From Psychromarinibacter halotolerans (GTDB lineage Bacteria > Pseudomonadota > Alphaproteobacteria > Rhodobacterales > Rhodobacteraceae): DNA of 64,000 nt. Shown here in pieces: positions 1-8,149 of this stretch (its first letter is position 1; every line of letters begins with the position of its first letter). Below the pieces are notes generated by a model. That model saw nothing but the letters and a program-made list of their open reading frames with translations, made no database searches and was not told the DNA's origin. Position numbers and translations under genes: made by a program. The stretch is taken from positions 310,001-374,000 of the forward strand of contig NZ_JARGYD010000004.1 in NCBI RefSeq assembly GCF_029168315.1. The letters run 5' to 3'.

Positions 1-1908
1 CAATTGGCCTGCCACGGCATCCGCAGTCGCCTTTGCGTCGCCCGTGGCCATGACCAGCCGTAGACCTGCCTCGTGAAGGGAACGGATCGCGCCCGGTGTC
101 GTTTCCTTAACACGGTCGGCCACAGCGATCAGGCCTGCCGCGGCGCCGTCCACGGCAACATACATAGCAGTCTTGCCGTTAGATTGCAGTTCCGCCACGC
201 GGTCTGACAGCGCACCAGTGTCGACCCCCTCTTCCTGCATGAGCGCGGAATTTCCAAGCGCCACTCGCCTGCCGGAAACGGTACCCGTTACGCCCTTGCC
301 TGTGACGGCATCGAAATCCGAAGCGTCAAGAACCTGGGCGCCGGCTTCACGCGCACCGTTTACGATCGCCTCGGCGAGGGGATGCTCGGACCCGCGTTCC
401 AGTGCGGCTACCAGCGAGAGAAATTCCGCGCGGTCGCCTTCCAGCGGCTCAGCGTTGGTCAGGGTCGGCTTGCCTTCTGTCAGTGTCCCAGTCTTGTCGA
501 CAACCAGTACGTCGACCTTGGAAAAACGCTCCAGCGCCTCGGCATCCCGGATCAACACCCCGGCATGGGCGCCGCGCCCGGTGGCCACCATTATCGACAT
601 AGGAGTCGCCAACCCCAGTGCGCAGGGGCAGGCGATAATCAGAACGGAAACCGCCGCGACGAAGGCATAAGACAAGGCCGGAGCAGGGCCGAATGAAACC
701 CATGCCAGGAAGGCCAGCACGGCAATTCCGACAACCGCCGGCACGAACCAGCCCGCGACGCGATCGGCCATAGCCTGGATTGGCGCGCGGGAACGCTGGG
801 CTTTCGATACCATCTCGACGATCCGCGAAAGCGTGGTGTCTGCGCCGACATTCTGGGCCCGCATCAGGAAGCTGCCGGTCTTGTTCAGCGTGCCCCCGGT
901 TACAGGTTCGCCGTCGGTTTTCTCGACGGGGACCGGCTCGCCCGTGATCATGCTTTCGTCCACAGAGGAACGCCCTTCTGTCACGATGCCGTCCACCGGC
1001 ACACTTTCACCGGGACGCACCCTTAGCACGTCGCCGGTCTGAACCTCGTCCAGAGGAACGTCTGTCTCTGCGCCGTCCTTAACCCGCCGAGCGGTCTTCG
1101 GCGCAAGGTCCAGCAGCGCCCTGATCGCGTCGCCTGTCCTTTCGCGTGCCGCCAGTTCCATGACCTGGCCCACCAGCACGAGCACAAGGATCACGGCAGC
1201 AGCCTCGAAGTATACTGGTGTCATGCCCATGCCGTCGCGCATGGCCGCGGGGAACAGGCCCGGCGCCAGGAGCGACACCACGGAGAAAAGGTAGGCCGCG
1301 CCGGTTCCCAGCGCGATAAGCGTCCACATGTTCGGCGCTTGATTCACGATCGAAGCCCAGCCGCGCTTGAAGAAGGGCCAGCATAGAAGGACCACCGGAG
1401 TGGCCAGCGCAAACTGGACCCAGCCGAACAGAGTGTGTCCGATCCAGTCCGCGAACGGGATGCCGACATGGGCACCCATCTCCAGCAGGAATACCAGTGC
1501 GGCAAGGGGCGCCGTGATCCAGAGGCGCCGCTTGAAGTCCGCGAATTCCGGGTTCGGGCCGCTTTCGGCACTGGGCACTATCGGCTCCAGTGCCATGCCG
1601 CAGATCGGACAATCGCCCGGCGCGTCCCGCAAGATCTCGGGGTGCATCGGGCAGGTCCATTGCGTGCCCGGCTTTGCCTGCTGACCGGCGTCGTCGGTGT
1701 TGCCCGATACGTAGAACCACGGATCGGCCTTGAACTTCTCCTCGCAGCCGTCCGAGCAGAAATAATGGGTCTTGCCGCCGACATCCACACTTCGGGTGTC
1801 GTCCTTGACCTCGACGGTCATGCCGCAGACAGGGTCTTTCGCGGTTTCGGACCCGTCGGGGACAGGGGCGCCGTGATCGTGGTGGTGATGTTTCGCGTGT
1901 TCGGACAT
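1..1908 (-). CDS. copA: Copper-translocating P1B-type ATPase, 3' end beyond window
   Basis: P1B-type ATPase that should pump Cu(I) out of the cytoplasm across the inner membrane. The visible 636 residues begin with a His-rich leader (HHHHDH), a YHS-type domain (PVCGM), and a heavy-metal-binding segment (CPMHPEI, CPICGM) instead of a classical GMTCxxC domain. They continue with membrane segments, the CPC metal-site motif (ACPCALGLATP), the phosphorylation site DKTGTLTEGKP and the SEHPLA motif of the nucleotide domain. The C-terminal hinge and last helices lie left of position 1. The ATG at 1908 gives MSEHAKHHHH and follows a CueR-type promoter at 1932-1962. It is the last visible gene of a minus-strand run that starts at 4821. 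The YHS/HMBD head is also found in CopB-type pumps, so Cu(I) versus Cu(II)/Ag specificity is inferred. Confidence 0.93.
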   Translation of the reverse strand, partial: MSEHAKHHHHDHGAPVPDGSETAKDPVCGMTVEVKDDTRSVDVGGKTHYFCSDGCEEKFKADPWFYVSGNTDDAGQQAKPGTQWTCPMHPEILRDAPGDCPICGMALEPIVPSAESGPNPEFADFKRRLWITAPLAALVFLLEMGAHVGIPFADWIGHTLFGWVQFALATPVVLLCWPFFKRGWASIVNQAPNMWTLIALGTGAAYLFSVVSLLAPGLFPAAMRDGMGMTPVYFEAAAVILVLVLVGQVMELAARERTGDAIRALLDLAPKTARRVKDGAETDVPLDEVQTGDVLRVRPGESVPVDGIVTEGRSSVDESMITGEPVPVEKTDGEPVTGGTLNKTGSFLMRAQNVGADTTLSRIVEMVSKAQRSRAPIQAMADRVAGWFVPAVVGIAVLAFLAWVSFGPAPALSYAFVAAVSVLIIACPCALGLATPMSIMVATGRGAHAGVLIRDAEALERFSKVDVLVVDKTGTLTEGKPTLTNAEPLEGDRAEFLSLVAALERGSEHPLAEAIVNGAREAGAQVLDASDFDAVTGKGVTGTVSGRRVALGNSALMQEEGVDTGALSDRVAELQSNGKTAMYVAVDGAAAGLIAVADRVKETTPGAIRSLHEAGLRLVMATGDAKATADAVAGQL

Positions 1909-1931
1909 GACCGACTCCCTTTCAGGCCGCC

Positions 1932-1962
1932 TTGATGAGCTATCCAGCGACTGGAAGGTCAA
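1932..1962 (-). promoter_or_regulatory. CueR/MerR-type promoter of copA
   Basis: Read on the minus strand there is a TTGACC -35 (1962-1957), a 19-bp spacer containing the dyad CTTCCAG/CTGGA, and a weak -10-like CATCAA (1937-1932). The over-long 19-bp spacer holding a CTTCC...GGA(A)G dyad is the hallmark of MerR-family copper regulators such as CueR. It sits 24 bp upstream of the copA ATG and just overlaps the permease stop codon. Near-identical elements occur at 11610-11640 and 17649-17679. No cueR gene is visible in the window. Confidence 0.75.
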
Positions 1963-3278
1963 GCGCCGTGTCGATGGTTGTGACGGGGCGGCGGGCGCAG
2001 TCGCAGGAAGACGTGTTCGAAGACGAAGACCACACCGATCCCGGCGACGGCGATCAGCACGATCGACGGGTCTGCCTGCCATTTCATCGCCGCGAAAGCA
2101 GCAAGCACCACGGCGTCAAGCCCGATGGCCGTCAACAGGATCCAGCCTCGGGCGCCGACTTCCTCGCGCAGGTTACGGAAAACGCCCCAGTGGATGAGGA
2201 TATCCATGATCAGGTAGAAGAACGCCCCGAGCGAGGCGATGCGGCTGAGGTCAAAGAAGACCGTCAGCAGCGAGGCGATCACCACCGTGTAGACCAGCGT
2301 GTGGTCGCGGATGACGCCGGGCATCCCGAAATGGCTGTGCGGGATCATCTTCATGTCGGTGAGCATCGCCAGCATGCGCGACACGGCAAAGACGCTCGCG
2401 ATCAGACCCGAGGCCGTGGCAACAAGCGCGAGCGCAACGGTGAGGTAGAAGCCGGTGCGCCCGAGCGCGGGCTCGGCGGCCTCGGCCAGCGCATAGTCCC
2501 TGGCTTCGACGATCTGGTCGAGCGGCAGACTGCTGCCGACGGCGAAGGCGACCAGCAGGTAGACCAGCGTGCAGACCGCGATGGAGATGACGATGGCGCG
2601 GCCGACGTTGCGGTGCGGCTTGGTTATCTCGGCGCCACTGTTGGTGATGGTGGTGAAGCCCTTGAAGGCGAGGATGGCCAGCGCCATCGAGGCGACGAAG
2701 CCGGCGGCCACGGTCGTTTCGCCGCCGCGGCCCGTGGCCTCGAAGCTGAACCCGCCGGCCCAGAGCGCCGCCGCGCCGAAGAGCGTGATGCCGCCGACCT
2801 TGAGGGCGGCCATCAGCACCGAGAGCCACCCGACCGAACGGTTCCCCGAGACGTTGATGAGCCAGGCGAAGACGATCACCCCGACGCCGATGGCGGGCAC
2901 CATCCATGTGTCGCGCGGCATGTCGAGCCCGCGCAGCAGGTAGTTCGCAAAGGTGCGCGCCACGAGGCTTTCGTTGATCACCATCGACAGCGCCATGAGC
3001 AGGGCGGCGCCGGCAGCGATGGTTGTCGCCCCGTAGGCCTTCTGCAGGATCATCCCGATGCCGCCCGCCGACGGGTATGCGTTCGACATCTTGACGTAGG
3101 TATAGGCGCTGAAGGCGGTGACGACCGCGCCGGCGATGAAGGCGAAGGGAAAGAGCCGGCCGGCCAGGTCGGCGATCTGCCCTGTCAGCGCGAGGATGCC
3201 GGCGCCGATCATCACGCCGGTGCCCATGGCGATGGCGTCGAGAAGGGTGATGCTGTTTTCCCGGTAGTCGAAGCTCAT
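1959..3278 (-). CDS. APC-superfamily amino acid permease
   Basis: 439-residue integral membrane protein of the APC (amino acid-polyamine-organocation) superfamily with about 12 predicted helices. The N-terminus carries the family signature for the unwound first helix (GTGVMIGAGILALTG, about residues 17-31), and a conserved SGAEITKPHRNVGRA segment follows helix 6. Substrate is not evident. The start at 3278 overlaps the TVP38-like gene stop by 4 bp (ATGA), so the two are translationally coupled. Its stop is followed closely by the CueR-type promoter of copA. Position inside a copper cluster suggests uptake of an amino acid or thiol precursor under metal stress, but this is inference. Confidence 0.85.
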   Translation of the reverse strand: MSFDYRENSITLLDAIAMGTGVMIGAGILALTGQIADLAGRLFPFAFIAGAVVTAFSAYTYVKMSNAYPSAGGIGMILQKAYGATTIAAGAALLMALSMVINESLVARTFANYLLRGLDMPRDTWMVPAIGVGVIVFAWLINVSGNRSVGWLSVLMAALKVGGITLFGAAALWAGGFSFEATGRGGETTVAAGFVASMALAILAFKGFTTITNSGAEITKPHRNVGRAIVISIAVCTLVYLLVAFAVGSSLPLDQIVEARDYALAEAAEPALGRTGFYLTVALALVATASGLIASVFAVSRMLAMLTDMKMIPHSHFGMPGVIRDHTLVYTVVIASLLTVFFDLSRIASLGAFFYLIMDILIHWGVFRNLREEVGARGWILLTAIGLDAVVLAAFAAMKWQADPSIVLIAVAGIGVVFVFEHVFLRLRPPPRHNHRHGA

Positions 3279-3991
3279 CCGGTGTGTTCCTTGTCCTGTA
3301 TCTGTTCGGTCTGCCGTCGGTTCGCGCCCGTTCCGCCGCGCAGGGCGAGCAGCACCAGCGGCACCGCGGTCAGCAGCCCGAGGGCGAGGACGATCCAGTC
3401 CGCCGTGCCGAAATCGCCCTCCATGGCAACGCTGCCGAAGTGCGCGAGCACGAAGCTCGCTGGAAGAATCCCGGCCATCGTGGCCAGGGCGAACCGCCAG
3501 AAATGCAGGCGGCTCAGCCCGGCGGCGTAGCTCATCGCGTCGAAGGACACGAAGGGCAGCAGGCGGCTGACGAAGACGGTCAGTGTCAGCGCGTTCTGCG
3601 AGCCGAGCAGGCCGTAGTCGCGCTTGTCGCCGAGCATGCGCTCGACCGCGCCGCGGCCGGCCCCGCGCGCGATGAGAAAGGCCGAGACCGCGCCGAGCTC
3701 GGAGCCGAGCGCGACATAGGCCGCACCCGCGTAATGCCCGTAGGCCGCCCCCGCAGCGAGCGCGATCGGCGCACTGGGCAGCGGACTTGCCACGACCGCC
3801 GCCGTCATCAACGCGATCACTGCAAGCGGCCCCCATGGTCCGGCGCCCGCGACCCAGCGGGTTATCGTCTCACGGTCGAGGTCATCGGGTTGCCAGCCGG
3901 TCAGCCAGGCCGCGACCAACGCGACCAGCAGCAGGACCCCGGCGCCCGGCGCGACGATCCTGAGTGTTCGCTTGCCCGTGGCTTCCGTCAT
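3275..3991 (-). CDS. TVP38/TMEM64 (DedA-like) family membrane protein
   Basis: 238-residue membrane protein of the TVP38/TMEM64 (SNARE-associated, DedA-like) family. It has an N-terminal helix, a central region with re-entrant-type segments (SPLPSAPIALAAGAAYG; GSELGAVSAFLIARGAGR), the family hallmark FVSRLLPFVSFDAMSYAAGL, and C-terminal helices. Proteins of this fold are linked to lipid scrambling or lipid-carrier flipping, and members also sit next to mercuric and copper genes. The ATG at 3991 overlaps the stop of the upstream channel-like gene, and its own stop overlaps the permease start, both by ATGA. The precise role is unknown. Confidence 0.85.
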   Translation of the reverse strand: MTEATGKRTLRIVAPGAGVLLLVALVAAWLTGWQPDDLDRETITRWVAGAGPWGPLAVIALMTAAVVASPLPSAPIALAAGAAYGHYAGAAYVALGSELGAVSAFLIARGAGRGAVERMLGDKRDYGLLGSQNALTLTVFVSRLLPFVSFDAMSYAAGLSRLHFWRFALATMAGILPASFVLAHFGSVAMEGDFGTADWIVLALGLLTAVPLVLLALRGGTGANRRQTEQIQDKEHTG

Positions 3992-4422
3992 TCGTTTTCG
4001 GCGCGTCGCCAGTTCCTCTGGTAAACGGTGAAGAGGTATGTGGCCGACCAGGTCAGGATCATGAAGCCGCCTAGGGATTGCAGCATGGTCACGAACCTGA
4101 TGTCCCCGGCCAGCTTGATCTGCGTGAAGCCCAGCGTGGTGAAGTTCACCCCGGTCAGGTAGATGAGGTCGGCCCAGGACAGCGTAGCGGAGGCGGGTCC
4201 GCCCAGGCCGTCCCAGCCCAGCAGCCATCGGTTAGCCGCGGCGAGGCCCAGGATCTCGGCGATGTGCAGAAGCAGCAGACCGATGAAGGTCGACTGTATC
4301 GCCAGCGTCGAGCTGGAATCCGGCCGCGGCGCCGCCCGTCCGAGGGCTTAGAGGGCGTAGTGGTGGACAAGGCCCACGAGGGCGACGAGGCCCACTCCGA
4401 TTGCAATCGCGGCAAGCGTCAT
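3988..4422 (-). pseudogene. Two-TM potassium-channel-like gene with in-frame TAA at codon 25
   Basis: Reading from ATG 4422 gives 24 residues (hydrophobic, ending HHYAL), then TAA at 4350-4348. The same frame stays open for a further 119 residues to the TGA at 3990-3988. The downstream part is coherent: one helix (IGLLLLHIAEILGLA), a pore-like loop TGVNFTTLGFTQI, and a second helix (GGFMILTWSATYLF). This matches small bacterial two-TM ion-channel (Ion_trans_2) proteins of about 145 residues. No ATG, GTG or TTG lies between the stop and the pore that would give an intact protein. Either the gene is broken by one nonsense change or the base is a sequencing error. It lies between the DUF302 gene and the TVP38 gene in the same operon. 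Confidence 0.7.
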
Positions 4423-4434
4423 GACCGGACGGGA

Positions 4435-4821
4435 TCAGGCGGCATCGACGGCACCGACCAGCATGTCGCGGACCTGGCCGGCTACTGTGTGCAGGTCGTC
4501 GTTGTCGATGGCCGTCATCGAGGCGACGGGGTCGATTGCGCTGATCTCGGTCCCTCCATGGGTTTCGCGCAAGGTCACGTTGCACGGCAGCACAGCGCCT
4601 ACGCGGGGCTCGACCCTGATCGCTTGGTGGGCCATCTTGGGGTTGCAGGCCCCGAGGACGCGGTAGCCGTCCATCTCGGCGCCGATCTTCTTTTTCATCG
4701 TCTCCTTGACGTCGATCTCGGTCAGGACGCCAAAGCCGGCATCTGAAAGCGCCGCGCGGACACGGGCGTCGGTATCGTCGATAGAGATGTCTTTCGGCAG
4801 GCGGTCGTGGGTGTAGCTCAT
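4435..4821 (-). CDS. DUF302 family protein
   Basis: 128-residue soluble protein of the DUF302 family. The family pattern is visible as a ferredoxin-like alpha/beta unit: DARVRAALSDAGFGVLTEIDV, VLGACNPKMAHQAI, GAVLPCNVTLRE and a C-terminal helix. The conserved cysteines are in GACNP and LPCN. The start at 4821 is preceded by a good ribosome site (GGGAGAGGAAC); an upstream ATG at 4872 lacks one. Function of DUF302 is not established, but such genes recur beside metal- and redox-stress genes, as here. It appears to be the first gene of the minus-strand unit leading to copA. Confidence 0.85.
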   Translation of the reverse strand: MSYTHDRLPKDISIDDTDARVRAALSDAGFGVLTEIDVKETMKKKIGAEMDGYRVLGACNPKMAHQAIRVEPRVGAVLPCNVTLRETHGGTEISAIDPVASMTAIDNDDLHTVAGQVRDMLVGAVDAA

Positions 4822-4893
4822 GGAACTGTTCCTCTCCCAATAACCGGGCCCGGTCTGTTCTACCTGGTCCATACGTAACGCAATGTCCCCGAT

Positions 4894-5472
4894 TCAGTTC
4901 TGGTCCGGCATGTCTCGCATCACCGGGCGGTCGTCTTCGTCGTTCGCGCGTATGCGGTTCATTCGGCCGGCGAGGGCTCTCATTTCCTCGGAAGTGACCG
5001 CGCCATCCCCGTCCGCGTCGATGTGCTGGAAGCGATCGACCATCGTTTCGCGGAGCATCGAAGCGTGCCAGGCGGCAAACTCTTCAAGGTTTAGCTCGCC
5101 GTCGCCGTTGGCGTCGTAGTCCTCCAGGCGCGACCGCATCATCCGGCCGGGCATACCGTCGGGCAAGCCCTGCATCATGGCTGGACCCATCATCATCTGC
5201 ATCATGTCACGGTCCATCATGGACATCCCGCCCATTCCGGGCCCAGCCATGAAGCCCATTCCCGGGCTCACTACGCCCGAGCCGTGCATCTGCATCATTA
5301 TCCGCATCATGCTTTGCATCATCTCGTGCCGCTCAGCGCCCATCGGTCGGGCGTCGCGGCTAACATCAGGCCCTGTGGTATCTTTGTCGTGATGTCCGGT
5401 GTCGGCCAAGGCTGCTCCGGCGGTCAGCACGGAGATGGCTAGAATGCTTGCTGTTCTTGCGACTTTTCGCAT
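4894..5472 (-). CDS. Periplasmic Met-rich EF-hand protein
   Basis: 192-residue exported protein. It has a signal peptide (MRKVARTASILAISVLTAGAALA), then a His/Asp-rich segment, a strikingly Met-rich middle (about residues 46-112, with runs such as MMQSMMRIMMQMHG), and two canonical EF-hand loops at the C-terminus (DYDANGDGELNLEEF and DADGDGAVTSEEM). Met-rich stretches are typical of Cu(I)/Ag(I)-binding periplasmic proteins, and EF-hands bind Ca(II). A strong AGGAGGG site precedes the ATG at 5472. It is divergent from the response regulator gene, sharing a 170-bp intergenic region with tandem regulator sites, so it is likely a target of that two-component system. Confidence 0.85.
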   Translation of the reverse strand: MRKVARTASILAISVLTAGAALADTGHHDKDTTGPDVSRDARPMGAERHEMMQSMMRIMMQMHGSGVVSPGMGFMAGPGMGGMSMMDRDMMQMMMGPAMMQGLPDGMPGRMMRSRLEDYDANGDGELNLEEFAAWHASMLRETMVDRFQHIDADGDGAVTSEEMRALAGRMNRIRANDEDDRPVMRDMPDQN

Positions 5473-5541
5473 GGATCCCTCCTGTTAACTGGGTTGCCAC
5501 CAATGACGTGGGGAGGATTGCGCGGAATTGAATGTCTCCGC

Positions 5542-5603
5542 ATTATCCGAATTGTATCCGTCTGTCGCAAAGCGATTGCCTGATACAATCCGCTACAAAT
5601 CCG
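5542..5603. promoter_or_regulatory. Inverted pair of tandem GATACAA-type regulator sites
   Basis: The intergenic region between the EF-hand gene and the response regulator gene contains GATACAAT at 5582-5589 (plus), followed by CTACAAAT ten bases on. The minus strand has GATACAAT at 5558-5551 followed by GATAAT eleven bases on. The ATCCG/CGGAT cores repeat at 11 bp within each pair, with the two pairs facing each other. Tandem half-sites spaced one helical turn are what OmpR-family dimers bind. A matching element occurs at 11642-11660. Autoregulation by the adjacent two-component system is inferred. Confidence 0.55.
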
Positions 5604-5642
5604 TTGCTGAAATCGGATCCTCCGTTCCAGTAGGACGAAGTC

Positions 5643-6365
5643 ATGGAACCGCTGCCACATATCCTTGTCGTGGACGACCACGCGCAGATACGCGAGAGCG
5701 TGACGCGCTACCTGGAAAGGAATGGGCTGCGCGCAACCTCGGCGAAGGACGCCGCCGACATGGACGCGAAGTTTGCAGCGGGACATTTCGACCTCGTCGT
5801 GCTGGACGTGATGATGCCCGGCGAAGACGGCCTCTCGGTCTGCCGAAGGCTTGCCGCGGAAGGGGCGGTGCCGGTCATAATGCTGACGGCCCTTGGCGAA
5901 GACGCGGATCGCATCGCCGGGCTCGAGATCGGGGCGGACGACTATCTTGCCAAGCCGTTCAACCCTCGCGAACTTCTGGCCCGGATCAGATCCGTCCTGC
6001 GACGGAGCAACCGGAAGGAGCCGCTGGTCACGCGGTTGGCGGGCCGGAAGGTCCGGTTTGAGCATCTGGTCCTCGACACCGACCGGCAAGTCCTCATCGA
6101 TGACGATCAGGGAGAGATTTCTCTAACCGACTCTGAGTTTCGGCTGCTGATCGTTCTGCTAGAGCGCCCGCGGATGGTGCTGAGCCGCGATCAATTGCTC
6201 GACCTGACGGCGGGCCGCACGGCCGGCCCGCTCGACCGCACTATCGACAACCAGATCAGCCGCCTGCGCCGCAAGATCGAGCCCGATGTCTTGCGCCCGA
6301 GAATTATCAGGACGGTGCGCAACGGCGGGTATTGCCTAGGCACCGACGTGGAGGAGGAGGGGTGA
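5643..6365 (+). CDS. OmpR/PhoB-family response regulator
   Basis: 240-residue transcription factor. The receiver domain has the acidic pair DD11-12, phospho-acceptor Asp55 in LDVMMPGEDG, and the KPF motif (LAKPFNPREL). A C-terminal winged-helix DNA-binding domain follows (SLTDSEFRLLIVLLERP; DRTIDNQISRLRRKIE). It should be phosphorylated by the kinase encoded next and regulate copper/envelope genes. The stop overlaps the kinase GTG start by 4 bp. The upstream region holds paired GATACAA-type sites, suggesting autoregulation and divergent control of the EF-hand gene. It resembles CopR/CusR/OmpR relatives, but the signal cannot be read from sequence. Confidence 0.93.
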   Translation: MEPLPHILVVDDHAQIRESVTRYLERNGLRATSAKDAADMDAKFAAGHFDLVVLDVMMPGEDGLSVCRRLAAEGAVPVIMLTALGEDADRIAGLEIGADDYLAKPFNPRELLARIRSVLRRSNRKEPLVTRLAGRKVRFEHLVLDTDRQVLIDDDQGEISLTDSEFRLLIVLLERPRMVLSRDQLLDLTAGRTAGPLDRTIDNQISRLRRKIEPDVLRPRIIRTVRNGGYCLGTDVEEEG

Positions 6366-7771
6366 CCTCGCAGCATCTGAATTCACTGCGGGTCCAGTTG
6401 ATCCTACTTGTCGTAACGGCACTTTTGGCGGCCCAACTAGTCAGCCTGTTTCTGTTTGCCGATGAGCGGAGCCTTGCAATCCGTGCCGCCCTGGGGTTCG
6501 AGGCGGCGGGCCGGGCGGCGAACGTGGCGCGGCTGATCGAGGAGGCGCCCGCCGAACTGCACCCCTCGATAGTCAGGGCCGCGAATTCGCCGCTGGTGCG
6601 CTTCGATTTGTCCGAGACCGCGTCGGTTCAGCATACGGATCATTCTGATGGCGGACTTGTCGAAGCGCGGATCCGGACCTTGCTCGACGACAGCTACAGC
6701 CGCGACATCCGTGTGGAACTGCACCAGGTCGAAGGCGAGCTGATGCCGCTGCCGAACCTGTCGCGCGAGATGACCGACATGCACATGGCGATGATGCGTG
6801 GCGAATTGACGGCGGTCGAGATGAACCTCTCCATCGCCATCCGGGGCGGCCAGTGGCTCAACGTGGGCACCCGGTTCGAGCGTCCGCCGATACAGTGGCC
6901 ACTCTATTCGATGCTGACCTTCACCATATCGGCGGGGCTGCTGCTGGTCGCCGTGATCTGGTTCGTCATGACGCGCCTTACCGGGCCGTTGCGTCGGCTG
7001 GCCCGGGCGGCCGATAGCCTTGGTAGAGGTGAGAATGTGGCCCCGCTTCCCGTTGCTGGGCCGACCGAAGTGCGTGACCTGACCGGGGCCTTCAACCGCA
7101 TGCAGGATCGCCTGACGCGATTTGTGGGCGACAGGACGCGGATGCTGGCCGCACTGGGGCATGACCTCCGCTCGCCGCTGACCGCCATGCGCGTGCAGGC
7201 CGAGATGGTCGACGACACCGAGACGCGCGACAGCCTCGTCGCCTCGGTCGAGGAAATGCAGGGTATGGTCGATGCGACGCTGACCTTCGCGCGCGGGCTG
7301 ACCGGGTCGGAGCGGCCCGAGACCGTCGATCTGCACGACTTCCTCGAGGCGCTGCGCGCGGACATGCCCGGCGAGTTCGCCATCGACGCCGGCCCCCGGA
7401 TCGAAGCGCGCCTGCGGCCGAACGCCATGCGACGGGCACTACGCAACCTGATCGAGAATGCCAGCCGCTACGGGGGCGGCGTCATGGTCGGTTGGCATCG
7501 CCAGGATGATGCCGTTGTGGTGACGGTCGAGGACGATGGTCCCGGAATTCCGCAGGACAAGCTCGATAAGGTCTTCGATCCGTTCTACCGGATCGAGGAG
7601 TCGCGCTCGCGCGAAACCGGGGGACATGGCCTGGGCCTGTCGATCGCGCGGACAATCGTCCAGGCGCATGGCGGCGACATCACGCTCGCAATCCGGGAAA
7701 CCGGCGGGCTGCGCGCGGCGGTTTCGATCCCGCTCGCACCGAAACCACCTGAAGAAAGGAGAGAACGATGA
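6362..7771 (+). CDS. HAMP-domain sensor histidine kinase
   Basis: 469-residue inner-membrane kinase, partner of the response regulator. It has an N-terminal TM helix (LRVQLILLVVTALLAAQLVSL), a periplasmic sensor of about 165 residues containing a Met/His patch (MTDMHMAMMRG), and a second TM. These are followed by HAMP, the H-box LAALGHDLRSPLTAM with phospho-acceptor His267, the N-box RNLIENASRYGG, and G-boxes DDGPGIPQDKLDKVF and GGHGLGLSIA. I choose GTG 6362 as the start because it overlaps the regulator stop (GTGA); an ATG at 6332 lies inside the regulator gene. The Met/His periplasmic patch is consistent with direct Cu(I) sensing, which is inferred. Confidence 0.92.
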   Translation: MTSQHLNSLRVQLILLVVTALLAAQLVSLFLFADERSLAIRAALGFEAAGRAANVARLIEEAPAELHPSIVRAANSPLVRFDLSETASVQHTDHSDGGLVEARIRTLLDDSYSRDIRVELHQVEGELMPLPNLSREMTDMHMAMMRGELTAVEMNLSIAIRGGQWLNVGTRFERPPIQWPLYSMLTFTISAGLLLVAVIWFVMTRLTGPLRRLARAADSLGRGENVAPLPVAGPTEVRDLTGAFNRMQDRLTRFVGDRTRMLAALGHDLRSPLTAMRVQAEMVDDTETRDSLVASVEEMQGMVDATLTFARGLTGSERPETVDLHDFLEALRADMPGEFAIDAGPRIEARLRPNAMRRALRNLIENASRYGGGVMVGWHRQDDAVVVTVEDDGPGIPQDKLDKVFDPFYRIEESRSRETGGHGLGLSIARTIVQAHGGDITLAIRETGGLRAAVSIPLAPKPPEERRER

Positions 7772-8082
7772 CCTTCAAACTCTGGAGCATGACCGCCCTT
7801 GCGAACCTTGCAGCCTCGACGGCCCTGGCCGGTCCCGACGGCTCATGGGACGGGCACATGACTTGGGGCGGCGGCTATGGCGTCTTCGGCGGCCTGATGA
7901 TGTTGGTCTTCTGGGGCGTGATCATCGCCCTGATCGTGCTGGCGGTTCACTGGCTGCGTGACAACAGCGGTACCGGCGGCAAGCGGTCCCCAGACGCGCT
8001 CGACATCCTGCGAGAGCGGCTCGCCAAGGGCGAGATTGATGAAGAGGAATACCGCCGCCGCAAGGCCGCCCTCGACGAATGA
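7768..8082 (+). CDS. Small SHOCT-domain membrane protein
   Basis: 104-residue protein translated in overlap with the kinase stop (ATGA). It has an N-terminal hydrophobic segment ending ALAGP that may be a signal peptide, a short His/Gly-rich stretch (GSWDGHMTWGGGYG), one strong TM helix (MMLVFWGVIIALIVLAVHWL), and a C-terminal SHOCT motif (DALDILRERLAKGEIDEEEYRRRKAAL). SHOCT proteins are short oligomerisation or regulatory modules often found beside heavy-metal genes. It is the last gene of the two-component operon and converges on the DsbD-like gene. Molecular function unknown. Confidence 0.85.
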   Translation: MTFKLWSMTALANLAASTALAGPDGSWDGHMTWGGGYGVFGGLMMLVFWGVIIALIVLAVHWLRDNSGTGGKRSPDALDILRERLAKGEIDEEEYRRRKAALDE

Positions 8083-8149
8083 GTCGCGACGCATATAAGC
8101 CAAGTAACGAAAGACAGAGGGGCGGCGTGCTGGTCACTATTGCCGCGAC

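Noticed and set aside
1932..3530. Long plus-strand frame (about 532 codons) over the permease and TVP38 genes
   Set aside because: Amino acid composition (His, Asp, Gly, Arg runs) is non-protein-like, and the minus-strand genes have recognisable membrane families and overlapping starts.
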